This document shows, piece after piece, positions 34,344 to 43,428 of a stretch of 64,000 nt of DNA. The DNA is from Clostridiales bacterium (GTDB taxonomy: Bacteria; Bacillota; Clostridia; Saccharofermentanales; Saccharofermentanaceae), in assembly GCA_017940895.1 (NCBI GenBank), contig JAGAXM010000033.1, forward strand, positions 1 to 64,000, given 5' to 3'. Position 1 is the first letter of the stretch; each line of letters opens with the position of its first letter. The position numbers and the translations under genes are program-made. The notes beneath the pieces are model-generated. The model did not search any database. It had not been told where the DNA came from and worked only from the letters and a program-made list of their open reading frames with translations.

Positions 34344-35459
34344 ATGGCGAATACGATCACACCGAAGCCTGCGGGCGAATATAAAGTCGGAACGACAGTC
34401 TTTGATGTTACTGATAGCGGCAGGGTGGAGAAGCTGGGTCCAGATGCGGGCAAGATACCGCGTAAAGTATCCGTACGCCTGTACTATCCCGTGCTCCTTC
34501 AGACTGTGGTCGGCATGGATAAGGCGATAGCGATGTCTGCAGCCAGGCTTACGGCTTTGGGCAAGTTCTATCATATGCCGGTCAAGGGTGCCGAGGACAT
34601 CGAAGGCGAGTTCTACCAGGATGCGGAGCCGGTACCGGGGAAGAGATTTCCTCTTGTCATATTCAGCCACGGAATGGGCTCTTACCGCGAGTCCAATAAC
34701 CTGATGCTGACCGAGCTTGCATCGCGAGGTTTTGTTGTGGCTGCGATAGGCCATACCTATGAGGAGGTTCTGTCCGAGTTTGCTGACGGGACAACTGCTC
34801 TGTTCGACAAGCGCTGCCAGGCGGATATGTATCAGCCGAAGATGAAGGGCACGATCGGGGCTCTCAAGGTCATGCTCAATAAGAAAGGAAACTTCGAGGA
34901 GCAATACCGCCGTTTTAATACTTTCCAGAGCAGGTACTGCGGCTTTCTTATCGAGCGCATGGAGGAGCGCGCTAAAGATATAAGTGTGGTGCTTAATGCT
35001 ATCAAGAGCAGTTTCGCAGATATTATCGATACCCGGCACGGTGTGGGCATCTCCGGTCATTCTATCGGCGGTGCGACAGCGTACTACATGTGCATGCATG
35101 ATGATGAGTTTACATGCGGCATCAATCTCGACGGAATGCTGCTCGGACACTACGACGGTATGAGCATGAAGAAGCCTTTCTATCAGATAAGCTGCGAGGA
35201 TGCCCGCTCTACAGTATCGCGCGTTGCCATAGATAACGAAGCGCCTGTTTACTGGGAACTGTTTAACGGCATGAAGCACGTGGGGTTTGCAGATATGAAA
35301 TTCATGGTTCCGATCAAGAGCGTAGTGGGCAAGATGGATCCCATGAAGTATCACGAGTATGTGTGCAGGATACATCTGAGCTTCTTTGATGCATATCTGA
35401 ACGGTGTACCATATGAGGTGTATGCGCCCGATGATAGCTTCGTAAGAAAGCTGGTGTGA
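34344..35459 (+). CDS. Alpha/beta hydrolase, PAF-acetylhydrolase-like
   Basis: About 371 residues from the ATG at 34344, chosen for AGGAGGGAT upstream; an ATG at 34302 lies before that site. The core matches platelet-activating-factor acetylhydrolase-type lipases: oxyanion strand PLVIFSHGMGSYRESNN near residue 108, nucleophile GISGHSIGGATA near 235 and a later INLDGML; the catalytic His is probably in MKHVGFADM near 315. No signal peptide is visible. It sits 3 nt before a TetR regulator, probably regulator and target in one unit. Substrate unknown. Confidence 0.78.
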   Translation: MANTITPKPAGEYKVGTTVFDVTDSGRVEKLGPDAGKIPRKVSVRLYYPVLLQTVVGMDKAIAMSAARLTALGKFYHMPVKGAEDIEGEFYQDAEPVPGKRFPLVIFSHGMGSYRESNNLMLTELASRGFVVAAIGHTYEEVLSEFADGTTALFDKRCQADMYQPKMKGTIGALKVMLNKKGNFEEQYRRFNTFQSRYCGFLIERMEERAKDISVVLNAIKSSFADIIDTRHGVGISGHSIGGATAYYMCMHDDEFTCGINLDGMLLGHYDGMSMKKPFYQISCEDARSTVSRVAIDNEAPVYWELFNGMKHVGFADMKFMVPIKSVVGKMDPMKYHEYVCRIHLSFFDAYLNGVPYEVYAPDDSFVRKLV

Positions 35460-35462
35460 GTC

Positions 35463-36119
35463 ATGCCACGTGTAAGTGAAGAATATCTTGCAGGAAAGCG
35501 TAAGGAGATAACGGATGCCGCGCACCGCGTATGCCTTCGAAAACCTGTCAGCATGGTGACCATGACGGACATCATAAACGAGACCGGAATGGCGCAGGGC
35601 AACATCTACAGATACTATAAGGACCTAGACGATATCTTCAGTGCGATGATACTCGACATGAGGCAGAGTTACTCGATCATAGAGGAGACGGACAGTATCT
35701 TCGCGAATGCCGGAATTGAGCCGGTCGATGTCACTATGGGCAAGATCTTCGATATGCTCGCAGATAAGATGGAAGAGCAGCTCATGGACATACAGAAGAT
35801 CAACTTCGATCTGTCTGTAATGGCGATAAATGATCCGGAGAGAACGGCGAAGATCATGAGCGGGCTTAAGAGTGAGGGTAACCTCGAGCATCTTGTAAAC
35901 CGCACCGCGGAACTTATGGGGAAGGCGGCTTCTTCGGGAGAACTTCATCCGAGGCAGCCTCTTGAAGATATCATAAGATTTCTGTCCTCTTCCTACAGCG
36001 GCATTCAGATGAACTGCATCATAAGCGCGTGCTATACGCAGAGCCCTATGGCAGGGTATGAACCAAGGAAGCTATTCGAGACGCTGAAGCAGACAATGCT
36101 TTACCTGTTGGGAGTGTGA
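35463..36119 (+). CDS. TetR/AcrR-family transcriptional regulator
   Basis: 218 residues. The N-terminal helix-turn-helix is RKEITDAAHRVCLRKPVSMVTMTDIINETGMAQGNIYRYYKDLDDIFSAMI (about residues 14-62), in the standard TetR arrangement, followed by an all-helical ligand-binding and dimerisation domain. Begins 3 nt after the hydrolase gene and precedes the clostripain-family gene by 32 nt. It could respond to a lipid or aromatic ligand and control the flanking hydrolases; inference. Confidence 0.88.
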   Translation: MPRVSEEYLAGKRKEITDAAHRVCLRKPVSMVTMTDIINETGMAQGNIYRYYKDLDDIFSAMILDMRQSYSIIEETDSIFANAGIEPVDVTMGKIFDMLADKMEEQLMDIQKINFDLSVMAINDPERTAKIMSGLKSEGNLEHLVNRTAELMGKAASSGELHPRQPLEDIIRFLSSSYSGIQMNCIISACYTQSPMAGYEPRKLFETLKQTMLYLLGV

Positions 36120-36151
36120 TACTATAACAGTGAATTAAGCGGAAGGATAGT

Positions 36152-38572
36152 GTGAACATGGGAAAGAATAAAGGGAAGAAAAAGAAGTTCTTTGTACCGC
36201 TGCTGATACTTCTGATTATAGTAACGCTCATAATGCGTGCGGCGATTGTGTGGGGTCTTATGTATGCCGTTGATCAGTATACGACATCCAAGACCTCTTC
36301 CTCATCAAGATCATCACATTCGTCCAGAAGTTCGTCCGACAGGGATGACGGTGATGATGACGATGACGATGACGATGACAACGATTGGGGTAATCCTTCC
36401 GATCCTGCCGACATGGCCTCTTGGACCGTGCTCGTCTATATGTGCGGAACCGATCTTGAGACCCAAAACGGTTTCGGTTCGATGGCGTTCGACTGGATGA
36501 ATGATGAAGATATATCGGATGACATCAACATCATCGTTGAGACGGGCGGCACGCTTACGTGGAATAACGAAGATAATTACTTCTCGGATGACTCCGTAAA
36601 CGATGTTGATATTCCGGAAGATATGCTCGGAAGATTCCAGGTTAAGCAGGACGAGGTGATCGATCTCGGCGCCGTCTCACTGCAGTCGATGGGAAAGGCC
36701 GAGACGCTGTCCGACTTTATCTCATGGGGCGTACAGGAGTTTCCTGCCGAGCACTATATGTTCGTTATGTGGGATCACGGTTATTCCGAGCCTTACGGCA
36801 ATATGGAGCATGACGAGATCTTCTATGAGAATGGCAGTGGAAGCATCGTCAACGGCACAACCACCAATGTCGATACTAACGAATACTATAACGACTGTCT
36901 TACACTCGATGAGGTGTGCGAGGGCTTTGAAGACGGCGGTGCGCATTTCGACCTGATCGCATTTAATACGTGTCTGTCGGGTTCCATGGAGATCGCGTCT
37001 GCCATGGCACCTTACGCGGATTACATGGCGGCTTCGGAGGAGGTTATCCCCGCGATCATCGGTATCCCGATGGGTTATATCACGTATCTTTCAGAGAATC
37101 CGGACTGCACGGGCGAGGATGTCGGCAACGAGATCCTGTCACTGTACGAGAACGAGATCAACTCATATACCGCAGCGTATTCTTCCGATCAGGACGTGTC
37201 CGAGCTTTTCGCTGCGGGTACGATGTCGCTTATCAACCTGTCCTGTATGGAACAGATCGATGAGTTGATGGGGCAGTTCTGGCAGAGACTTTACTACACC
37301 ACATACAGTCAGGGCGAGTTCTCGTCCGTAATCAACATCGCATCAAAGTGCGAGAACTACGGTGCGGAAGGAAGCATGCCGGGCAACCTTATAGACTTCA
37401 GGGCGTTCCTTAACGACATAAGATCGGTGTTCTCAGATACTGACGTTGATGACGAACTGCTCGAGCTTCTTAATGACAATGTCGTAAGCGTATCGGGGCG
37501 CGCGAGAACTAATTCGTACGGCATGTCCGTATTTTTTCCCTCGGCTGTGTACCCGCAGGCTGTAAGAAGCTCTTACGAGTCGATGCTCAATACTTACGGT
37601 GTTGACTATACCGAGGATCAGATGCTCGAGATTCTGCATCAGCATATTGGTTTCTCTCTTAACGGCTATACAGACAATATCGACTTCATTGACGGCTACT
37701 ACTGGTATGCGGCGTTCCTGCAGGTAAGATTCTCGGATTACTGGACTGCGGATAATTCCGTGTGGAATGAGGTCAACAGCCATCTCGATCCTTCGTATCA
37801 GAACATGGTTCAGATAAGTTCCGAAAACCCTGAAGAGATCGAATACGAACTGACCTACGATGACCGCGGCAACATCATGCTCGACATCACTTCGGGGGCG
37901 GCTTCGGTGCTGTCCGTGGAGGCTAACGTATGTTATTACTACCCCTTCGATACGGGTGACTACTATACGCTGTTCGGATCAGAGCCCGTATATTCGAATC
38001 AGGGCAACGCCTCTTCTTATACATATAATCCGGACTGCCAGTGGCTGAACTTCTGCGATTACGATATCACCGTATATCCGCTCGAGGATACGGCTGATCA
38101 TACGATCTACGCGACGCCAGCTGATATCAACAGTGTGTGGTCGTTCATCTACATCTATTACGATAAGGCGACGGATGAGTATTCGCTGTTGTACTGCGCT
38201 TCGGTCGATCCCGAGAGCGGTGTCGCGACGAATGATATCTTCAACCTCGAGGAGGGCGATGAGGTCGAGTTCCTGTATTACTCGGTAGCTGAGAATATAG
38301 GATACGAAACTGTGCTCCTCATAAGACCTCTGTTCGATTCGTTTACCTATGACGGCTCGCTTAATATCAACCGCGGCAATATGTTCGGTACGGGCGGTTC
38401 AGATAAGGTAATCCTCGTGAACTTCCTTATCAGAGACAGCTTCGGTAATATCACCGATACTGCCGCTGTCGAGATCACATACGGCTCTAATAACGAGGTC
38501 GTAAATGTTACCGATGCCGAGGGTTATATCGACTACACGAACCTCTACGAAGTAACGTCCGCCGATTTCTGA
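36152..38572 (+). CDS. Clostripain-family (C11) cysteine protease, membrane-anchored
   Basis: 806 residues (GTG 36152; the ATG at 36158 is also possible, GGAAGG lies upstream of both). A lysine-rich N-terminus, one TM helix (about 13-35), a Ser-rich then Asp-rich linker encoded by tandem GATGAC repeats near 36346-36378, and the caspase-like C11 domain: SWTVLVYMCGTDLE near residue 90, catalytic His in MWDHGYSEPYG near 207 and catalytic Cys in AFNTCLSGSMEIA near 272. A long C-terminal beta-rich region follows. C11 enzymes cleave after basic residues, often after autoprocessing. Likely a surface-exposed protease. Confidence 0.82.
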   Translation: MNMGKNKGKKKKFFVPLLILLIIVTLIMRAAIVWGLMYAVDQYTTSKTSSSSRSSHSSRSSSDRDDGDDDDDDDDDNDWGNPSDPADMASWTVLVYMCGTDLETQNGFGSMAFDWMNDEDISDDINIIVETGGTLTWNNEDNYFSDDSVNDVDIPEDMLGRFQVKQDEVIDLGAVSLQSMGKAETLSDFISWGVQEFPAEHYMFVMWDHGYSEPYGNMEHDEIFYENGSGSIVNGTTTNVDTNEYYNDCLTLDEVCEGFEDGGAHFDLIAFNTCLSGSMEIASAMAPYADYMAASEEVIPAIIGIPMGYITYLSENPDCTGEDVGNEILSLYENEINSYTAAYSSDQDVSELFAAGTMSLINLSCMEQIDELMGQFWQRLYYTTYSQGEFSSVINIASKCENYGAEGSMPGNLIDFRAFLNDIRSVFSDTDVDDELLELLNDNVVSVSGRARTNSYGMSVFFPSAVYPQAVRSSYESMLNTYGVDYTEDQMLEILHQHIGFSLNGYTDNIDFIDGYYWYAAFLQVRFSDYWTADNSVWNEVNSHLDPSYQNMVQISSENPEEIEYELTYDDRGNIMLDITSGAASVLSVEANVCYYYPFDTGDYYTLFGSEPVYSNQGNASSYTYNPDCQWLNFCDYDITVYPLEDTADHTIYATPADINSVWSFIYIYYDKATDEYSLLYCASVDPESGVATNDIFNLEEGDEVEFLYYSVAENIGYETVLLIRPLFDSFTYDGSLNINRGNMFGTGGSDKVILVNFLIRDSFGNITDTAAVEITYGSNNEVVNVTDAEGYIDYTNLYEVTSADF

Positions 38573-38579
38573 TGATCCT

Positions 38580-39389
38580 ATGATCGATCTTAAATATCCG
38601 GTTCTGTTGGTCCACGGGATGGGTTTCCGTGACCGTAAACACTTGGGTTACTGGGGGCGCATACCGCGCGTCCTTGAAGAGCTCGGAGTGAAGATCTACT
38701 ACGGCGGTCAGGACAGCAGCGGTTCGATAGAGGGCAACGGCGAGTTTCTTGCGGACAGGATACGTAAGCTTTGTGCCGAGCATAATATCGAGAAGTTCAA
38801 TGTGATCGCGCATTCGAAGGGCGGACTTGATATCCGATATGCGATCTCAAGTCTAGGCATGGGTCCGCACATCGCAAGTGTCACTACCATCAACACGCCG
38901 CACAACGGTTCCTATACCGTGGATAAACTGTTGAAGTTTCCTGCGTGCATAGTGCGGTTCGGATGCGTGTTCGCGGATTGGTGGTTCAGGCTTCTCGGGG
39001 ATAAGAACCCGAGGACATATGCGGCGATACGAAGCTTTAGAACTTACGACTCGCAGGAGTTCAACCGCATGAACCCGGATGATCCTTCCGTGTATTATCA
39101 AAGCTATGCATTCACGTGCAAGCGCGTCACGGGCGACATGCTGCTGTTTATAAGCAATATCGTTGTGCGTGCGATAGAAGGCGAGAACGACGGATTGCTC
39201 ACCCCGCGTGCGGTAAAGTGGGCGAATTTCCGAGGGCACTTAAGAAGCGCCGGCAACAGAGGCATCTCACACTGCGATGAAGTTGATATGAGAAGACGTC
39301 CCCTCTCTAAGAAGAAAGGGGACGGGATCTCGGATATAACTGATTTTTACTGCGATGTGGTTAAAGAGCTCGCGCAGATGGGGTATTAG
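38580..39389 (+). CDS. Lipase-like alpha/beta hydrolase
   Basis: 269 residues: YPVLLVHGMGFRDRKHLGYWGRI (oxyanion region, residues 7-28), then KFNVIAHSKGGLDIRYA with nucleophile Ser near residue 81 in A-H-S-K-G, and TTINTPHNGS near 100, the pattern of bacterial triacylglycerol lipases and PGAP1-like hydrolases. The catalytic Asp is probably in EGENDGLLT and the His in RGISHCDEVD. No signal peptide. It is closely related to the C-terminal part of the convergent gene that follows, and their stop codons overlap by 4 nt. Confidence 0.8.
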   Translation: MIDLKYPVLLVHGMGFRDRKHLGYWGRIPRVLEELGVKIYYGGQDSSGSIEGNGEFLADRIRKLCAEHNIEKFNVIAHSKGGLDIRYAISSLGMGPHIASVTTINTPHNGSYTVDKLLKFPACIVRFGCVFADWWFRLLGDKNPRTYAAIRSFRTYDSQEFNRMNPDDPSVYYQSYAFTCKRVTGDMLLFISNIVVRAIEGENDGLLTPRAVKWANFRGHLRSAGNRGISHCDEVDMRRRPLSKKKGDGISDITDFYCDVVKELAQMGY

Positions 39390-40714
39390 AATCCTTTCTG
39401 CTTAAGACCGCTTACAAGCTCGACATACGTTTCTCTTACATCAAAACCGTCGATGTTCTCTCGCATCAGGTCGATCATGTCGCCATGGGTAATGCCTCTG
39501 GACTTGCGGGGTGTGACATATGTAAAGTCCGCGCCCCACTTCATGGAAGGCAGCGCCACGAGACCGTCATTGGGACCGTCGAAATAATTAACAAGATGAT
39601 ATGACAGATTAAGAGGGAATCTTCCGCTCGCGGCTCTTACTGACTTGGAGCCTATGCTCTGGTAGTATACGCCGTCGACGTCGGGGCAGCGCTCGTTGAA
39701 AGTTTTCGCTGCGTCGTGCGTAAGATCCGTGACGGCTGCGATGAAGTCGGGGTTCTTGTCGCCGAGCTTGCGAAGTGCCGCGTTGTACTTGGAAGCGACC
39801 GCGTTCTTAAGACCCTCCGGAGCCTTGCCGAGAAGATAGTCGGCGAACTGGCAGCCCCTGTGAGGAGTGTTTACAGTTGTGAGTGAAGCGACGTACGGTG
39901 CCGCGCCGTAGAGCGTGATCGCGGCTCTCGAGTCGAGACCGCCCTTGGAGTGAGCGATGATGTTTACTTTGCCGCAGCCCGTCTCATCTACGATCTCTTT
40001 GATCCTTGCTGCGATATGCTTGCCGCAGTCGTCTATGGAAGCGGCGGATTCCTGGTTGCCGTAGTAGATGCGTGCGCCGTTCTTCTCGAGGTCGGCCGGT
40101 ACACGTCCCCAGTAATTAAAGCTTCTTAAGTCTCTGAAGAAGACGCCGTGTACCATGAGAAGAGGGTACTTGGTGTCGCATATAAGATCGCCGGCGCGCT
40201 TCTCGTTAAGATAGTATCTCGAGCTCTCGTCGGTATATTCGCGGTATGTAAGCTTGATTATGTATCCGAGTGCGATAAGGTGAGCGATGGGGATCATGCC
40301 GCAGAAGATGCCGATGAGTCTCCACTTAAGACCGATCTGCTTGGATGTGATGTAGACGCGGATGATGCCGTCCCAGAAAACCAGGTTGCCGACGACGATG
40401 TCGATGATGACCGTCGCTATTACCGCGGAACTGTCGAAGTCCCAGCCGCCCATGATGAGAAATGCGGTAAGGAAAGCCGCATCGGCGACGCAGGTAATAA
40501 GGAATTCTATGAGAAGTGCCGTACCGCGCTGTGTGTTGCGAAGACCTTTGAGCGGGAACTTCTTGAATGAAGGAACGATAAGGAAGAATATCGTCAGGAT
40601 CGAGAGTACCGCATACGAAGGGATAAGGATAGATGCTTCGGGATCGATCCCCGCCATGTCGAGGATAAGAAGCAGATTAGATATCAGTATGAATACAAGT
40701 GTAGCAAGGATCAT
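39386..40714 (-). CDS. Membrane-anchored lipase-like alpha/beta hydrolase
   Basis: 442 residues. Five or so N-terminal TM helices (to about residue 165), then a cytoplasm- or surface-facing hydrolase domain: YPLLMVHGVFFRDLRSFNYWGRV near 188, KVNIIAHSKGGLDSRAA near 253, TTVNTPHRGC near 278, PNDGLVAL near 385 and RGITHGDMIDL near 410. The hydrolase half aligns block for block with the 269-residue protein encoded on the opposite strand next door, so the pair is an inverted duplication, one copy fused to a membrane domain. Its start overlaps the upstream hydrolase gene by 4 nt. Confidence 0.78.
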   Translation of the reverse strand: MILATLVFILISNLLLILDMAGIDPEASILIPSYAVLSILTIFFLIVPSFKKFPLKGLRNTQRGTALLIEFLITCVADAAFLTAFLIMGGWDFDSSAVIATVIIDIVVGNLVFWDGIIRVYITSKQIGLKWRLIGIFCGMIPIAHLIALGYIIKLTYREYTDESSRYYLNEKRAGDLICDTKYPLLMVHGVFFRDLRSFNYWGRVPADLEKNGARIYYGNQESAASIDDCGKHIAARIKEIVDETGCGKVNIIAHSKGGLDSRAAITLYGAAPYVASLTTVNTPHRGCQFADYLLGKAPEGLKNAVASKYNAALRKLGDKNPDFIAAVTDLTHDAAKTFNERCPDVDGVYYQSIGSKSVRAASGRFPLNLSYHLVNYFDGPNDGLVALPSMKWGADFTYVTPRKSRGITHGDMIDLMRENIDGFDVRETYVELVSGLKQKGF

Positions 40715-41541
40715 CTTAAGAAAAACTCCGTCATTCTGTCTCTGTAGTCGGGTGCGAGGTCATAGACCGCGTGACCGTAGCCGTTATACATATAAAGCTC
40801 GCAGTCGGGGTGCGAGCTCAAAGCTTCGTAAATTGCTTCTGATGCTTCTCCGCCCAAGACCTGATCGTCCTCGGAACCCAATACCAGGACGGGACATGAA
40901 ATCTCTCCAATGCGGGCGCTCACGTCGAACCCGTCGATGGATCCTGCTAGGATGACAAAGCGGTCCAGATCCTCCTGTGTTACGCCTGCCGCACTCTGAA
41001 TGAGAAGGTCTCTTGACTGCTCATAGACTTCTGGCGGGTAGAGGGCTTCACCGAATGCGAGGTAAAGACTCTCGGCGTCACCTTCGGCGGCAAGTTCAAC
41101 CCAGCCGGAAATGACATCATCGTAGTGCTCCTGATCTACCGCAGCTGCCGTGGAGCCCAGGATGAGTTTGCTAACAAGATCCGGATGATCAAGTGCGATC
41201 ACCAGGGAGATCATGCCGCCCTGGGAAGCTCCGAACAGATAGATGTCTGAAAGTCCAAGTTCGCTTATGGCTGCCGCAGTATCGTCCGCCATGTCCTGAA
41301 TGGAGTAGGCGGCAGGAAGATCCTTCCTTCTGTCGAACAGGTATATCGTGAAGTCGTCTGTCATCTGAGCGTAAGCGCCTGCGACCGCTTCGAAATACTT
41401 CATGACACTGTCTACGCTTAGCCCCGGGATGATGACCATGGTCTTATCACCATGACCGAACTTCATATAATCCATGGAGAAATCATCTGCGGTTACCGTG
41501 CCTAATACAACACCGTTGTTCATCTGGATCGTTACCTCCAT
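40711..41541 (-). CDS. Alpha/beta hydrolase
   Basis: 276 residues, a complete single-domain alpha/beta hydrolase: TMVIIPGLSVDS near residue 34, nucleophile elbow LFGASQGGMISL (Ser near 108), acid in VLVLGSEDDQVLGG near 222 and His in NGYGHAVYDL near 260. Comparable proteins include esterases and C-C hydrolases; the substrate cannot be told. First gene of a leftward pair with the membrane-anchored lipase-like gene. A Shine-Dalgarno-like GGAGG is lacking; the start context is weak. Confidence 0.82.
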   Translation of the reverse strand: MEVTIQMNNGVVLGTVTADDFSMDYMKFGHGDKTMVIIPGLSVDSVMKYFEAVAGAYAQMTDDFTIYLFDRRKDLPAAYSIQDMADDTAAAISELGLSDIYLFGASQGGMISLVIALDHPDLVSKLILGSTAAAVDQEHYDDVISGWVELAAEGDAESLYLAFGEALYPPEVYEQSRDLLIQSAAGVTQEDLDRFVILAGSIDGFDVSARIGEISCPVLVLGSEDDQVLGGEASEAIYEALSSHPDCELYMYNGYGHAVYDLAPDYRDRMTEFFLR

Positions 41542-41595
41542 TCTATCCTTTATTCAGTGATTATTATAATACATCTGAGTGTTAATTATATTTAA

Positions 41596-41624
41596 TTGAC
41601 GAACATGGGTGTAAAAGGTATAAT
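41596..41624 (+). promoter_or_regulatory. Consensus promoter of the structured RNA
   Basis: TTGACG (41596-41601), exactly 17-nt spacer, TATAAT (41619-41624); one mismatch from consensus, among the best promoters in the window. Predicted start about 41631, more than 300 nt before the first gene of the polyamine operon. Confidence 0.85.
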
Positions 41625-41630
41625 TCCCGT

Positions 41631-41950
41631 GTTTTATAGACGATGTTTATCAGAGTCTAAAGTAATTTTACGGACCACTCCCATGCGGAGTTGAGGCCAC
41701 GGACAGCCGGGTCCACTGCCGATGATCGGTTCTTCCGATCTATTGATTGAGTTAAAAGCTCAGTTTTATAAGTTGGTTACTTTATAACCGAAATGCGTAA
41801 TTAGCGCAGACTTGTGAAATGGTCAATAAGAGTAGTAAAAGTAGTATTACTATATAGGCTCTGGATACCGGATTATCATTATTTGATGACCGACAGAATA
41901 TAATTGAACCATACGCAAGTTGTGAGATTACACAGCTTGCGTTTTTGCTT
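41631..41950 (+). ncRNA. Highly structured non-coding RNA or leader before the polyamine operon
   Basis: No rightward ORF occupies this stretch. A long-range helix pairs 41648-41659 and 41661-41666 with 41846-41851 and 41855-41867 (about 18 bp, G-T pairs and a bulge included). Inside it are local hairpins: 41677-41681/41687-41691, 41701-41704/41711-41714, 41724-41729/41735-41740, 41748-41751/41759-41762, 41775-41779/41785-41789 and 41794-41797/41805-41808. A further stem lies at 41869-41892, and an intrinsic terminator at 41913-41950. It has its own near-consensus promoter. It could be an independent regulatory RNA or a riboswitch-type attenuator for polyamine genes. It does not match the cores I know for lysine, SAM, T-box, guanidine, RNase P, SRP or tmRNA. 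Rfam comparison, including raiA and 6S, was not possible. Confidence 0.65.
41913..41950 (+). terminator. Intrinsic terminator or attenuator directly before the decarboxylase gene
   Basis: ACGCAAGTTGTG (41913-41924) pairs with CACAGCTTGCGT (41931-41942), one G-T pair, loop AGATTA, followed by TTTTTGCTTT. GAGGTGAAC and the ATG at 41962 follow at once, so the stem either ends the upstream RNA or controls readthrough into the polyamine operon. A TATAAT at 41899-41904 could provide a separate start. Confidence 0.85.
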
Positions 41951-41961
41951 TGAGGTGAACT

Positions 41962-43416
41962 ATGGAAAGAACAGAATTGGATCAGACAAGGGCTCCGATC
42001 TACGAGGCTCTCGAGAGATTCCGCGAGATGCGTGTCGTGCCTTTCGACGTGCCGGGACATAAGCACGGCAAGGGTAACCCCGAGCTTACTGCTTTTCTCG
42101 GCGAGAAGTGCGTCGGCGTTGACGTAAACAGCATGAAGCCTCTCGATAATCTCTGCCATCCCGTGTCGGTAATACACGAGGCGGAGCTTCTTGCTGCAGA
42201 TGCTTTCGGCGCGAAGCATGCGTTCCTCATGGTAGGCGGCACGACAAGCTCGGTTCAGAGCATGGTTCTTTCCTGCTGCAAACAGGGCGATAAGATCATT
42301 CTCCCCCGTAACGTGCACAGAAGCGTTATCAATTCTCTGGTACTGTGCGGCGCGATCCCGGTTTACGTTAACCCCGATGTTGACAGAAGACTCGGTATCT
42401 CGCTCGGCATGAACCGCGATCAGGTTAAGAAGGCGATCGATGAAAATCCCGATGCGGTTGCGGTTCTGGTTAATAATCCTACTTACTACGGTATCTGCAG
42501 CGATATAAGAGCTATCGTAAAGATGGCGCACGACGCGGGCATGCTGTGCCTTGCCGACGAGGCTCACGGAACGCATTTTTATTTCGGCGAGAATATGCCT
42601 GTGTCTGCCATGCGCGCAGGTGCCGACATGGCTGCCGTATCTATGCACAAAAGCGGCGGAAGCTTAACGCAGTCGAGCCTCCTTCTTATCGGCGAGAATG
42701 TAAGTGAAGGACACGTAAGACAGATCATCAATCTTACGCAGACGACATCGGGAAGTTATCTTCTCATGTCGAGCCTTGACATAAGCAGAAGAAACCTCGC
42801 ATTAAGAGGAAAGGAAGTCTTCCGCAAGGTTATCGAGATGGCAGAATACGCAAGGGAAGAGGTTAACGCGATCGGAGGCTATTATGCTTACGGACGCGAG
42901 ATGATAAACGGCGATTCGATCTTCGACTTCGACCCCACGAAGCTCAGTGTCCACACAAGGGATATCGGTCTTGCGGGCATCGAGGTTTACGACATCTTAA
43001 GAGACGAATACGACATTCAGATCGAGTTCGGTGATATCGGAAATATCCTCGCATATCTTTCGATCGGTGACAGAATGCAGGAGCTCGAGCGTCTTGTAAG
43101 TGCGCTCGCCGAGATACGCAGAAGATACAAGAAAAATCCCGACGGCCTCATGACGCAGGAGTACATAGATCCCGAGGTCGTATGCAGTCCGCAGAAGGCT
43201 TTCTATTCCAACAAGAAGAGCGTTCCGCTTAAGGACAGTGCGGGAGAGGTCTGCAGTGAGTTCGTAATGTGTTATCCGCCCGGAATCCCGATCCTGGCTC
43301 CCGGTGAGAGAATCACTGAAGCCATCCTCGAGTACATAAGCTACGCGAAGGCCAAGGGCTGTTCCATGACAGGTCCCGAGGATCCGGACATCAACAACAT
43401 CAACATTCTGGTATAA
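41962..43416 (+). CDS. speA: Arginine/ornithine/lysine decarboxylase, fold I (short form)
   Basis: 484 residues, the short aspartate-aminotransferase-fold decarboxylase found in Firmicutes (SpeA/YaaO type), PLP-dependent. Seen: FDVPGHKHGKGNP near residue 29, the substrate and PLP region GGTTSSVQSM near 91, LADEAHGTHF near 195 (Asp contacting PLP) and SMHKSGGSLTQSS near 229 with the Schiff-base Lys. It produces agmatine from arginine, or a diamine from lysine or ornithine; the agmatinase gene in the same operon favours arginine. GAGGTG lies 7-8 nt before the ATG, just after the terminator stem. Confidence 0.88.
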   Translation: MERTELDQTRAPIYEALERFREMRVVPFDVPGHKHGKGNPELTAFLGEKCVGVDVNSMKPLDNLCHPVSVIHEAELLAADAFGAKHAFLMVGGTTSSVQSMVLSCCKQGDKIILPRNVHRSVINSLVLCGAIPVYVNPDVDRRLGISLGMNRDQVKKAIDENPDAVAVLVNNPTYYGICSDIRAIVKMAHDAGMLCLADEAHGTHFYFGENMPVSAMRAGADMAAVSMHKSGGSLTQSSLLLIGENVSEGHVRQIINLTQTTSGSYLLMSSLDISRRNLALRGKEVFRKVIEMAEYAREEVNAIGGYYAYGREMINGDSIFDFDPTKLSVHTRDIGLAGIEVYDILRDEYDIQIEFGDIGNILAYLSIGDRMQELERLVSALAEIRRRYKKNPDGLMTQEYIDPEVVCSPQKAFYSNKKSVPLKDSAGEVCSEFVMCYPPGIPILAPGERITEAILEYISYAKAKGCSMTGPEDPDINNINILV

Positions 43417-43428
43417 GGAGGATAACGG

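Noticed and set aside
36340-36385. CRISPR-like or minisatellite array
   Set aside because: The repeats are 6-bp units encoding Asp runs within a coding gene, without spacers.
41782-42648. Leftward ORF of 288 residues antisense to the structured RNA and decarboxylase
   Set aside because: It is the reverse-strand shadow of the decarboxylase gene with no recognisable protein pattern or ribosome site.
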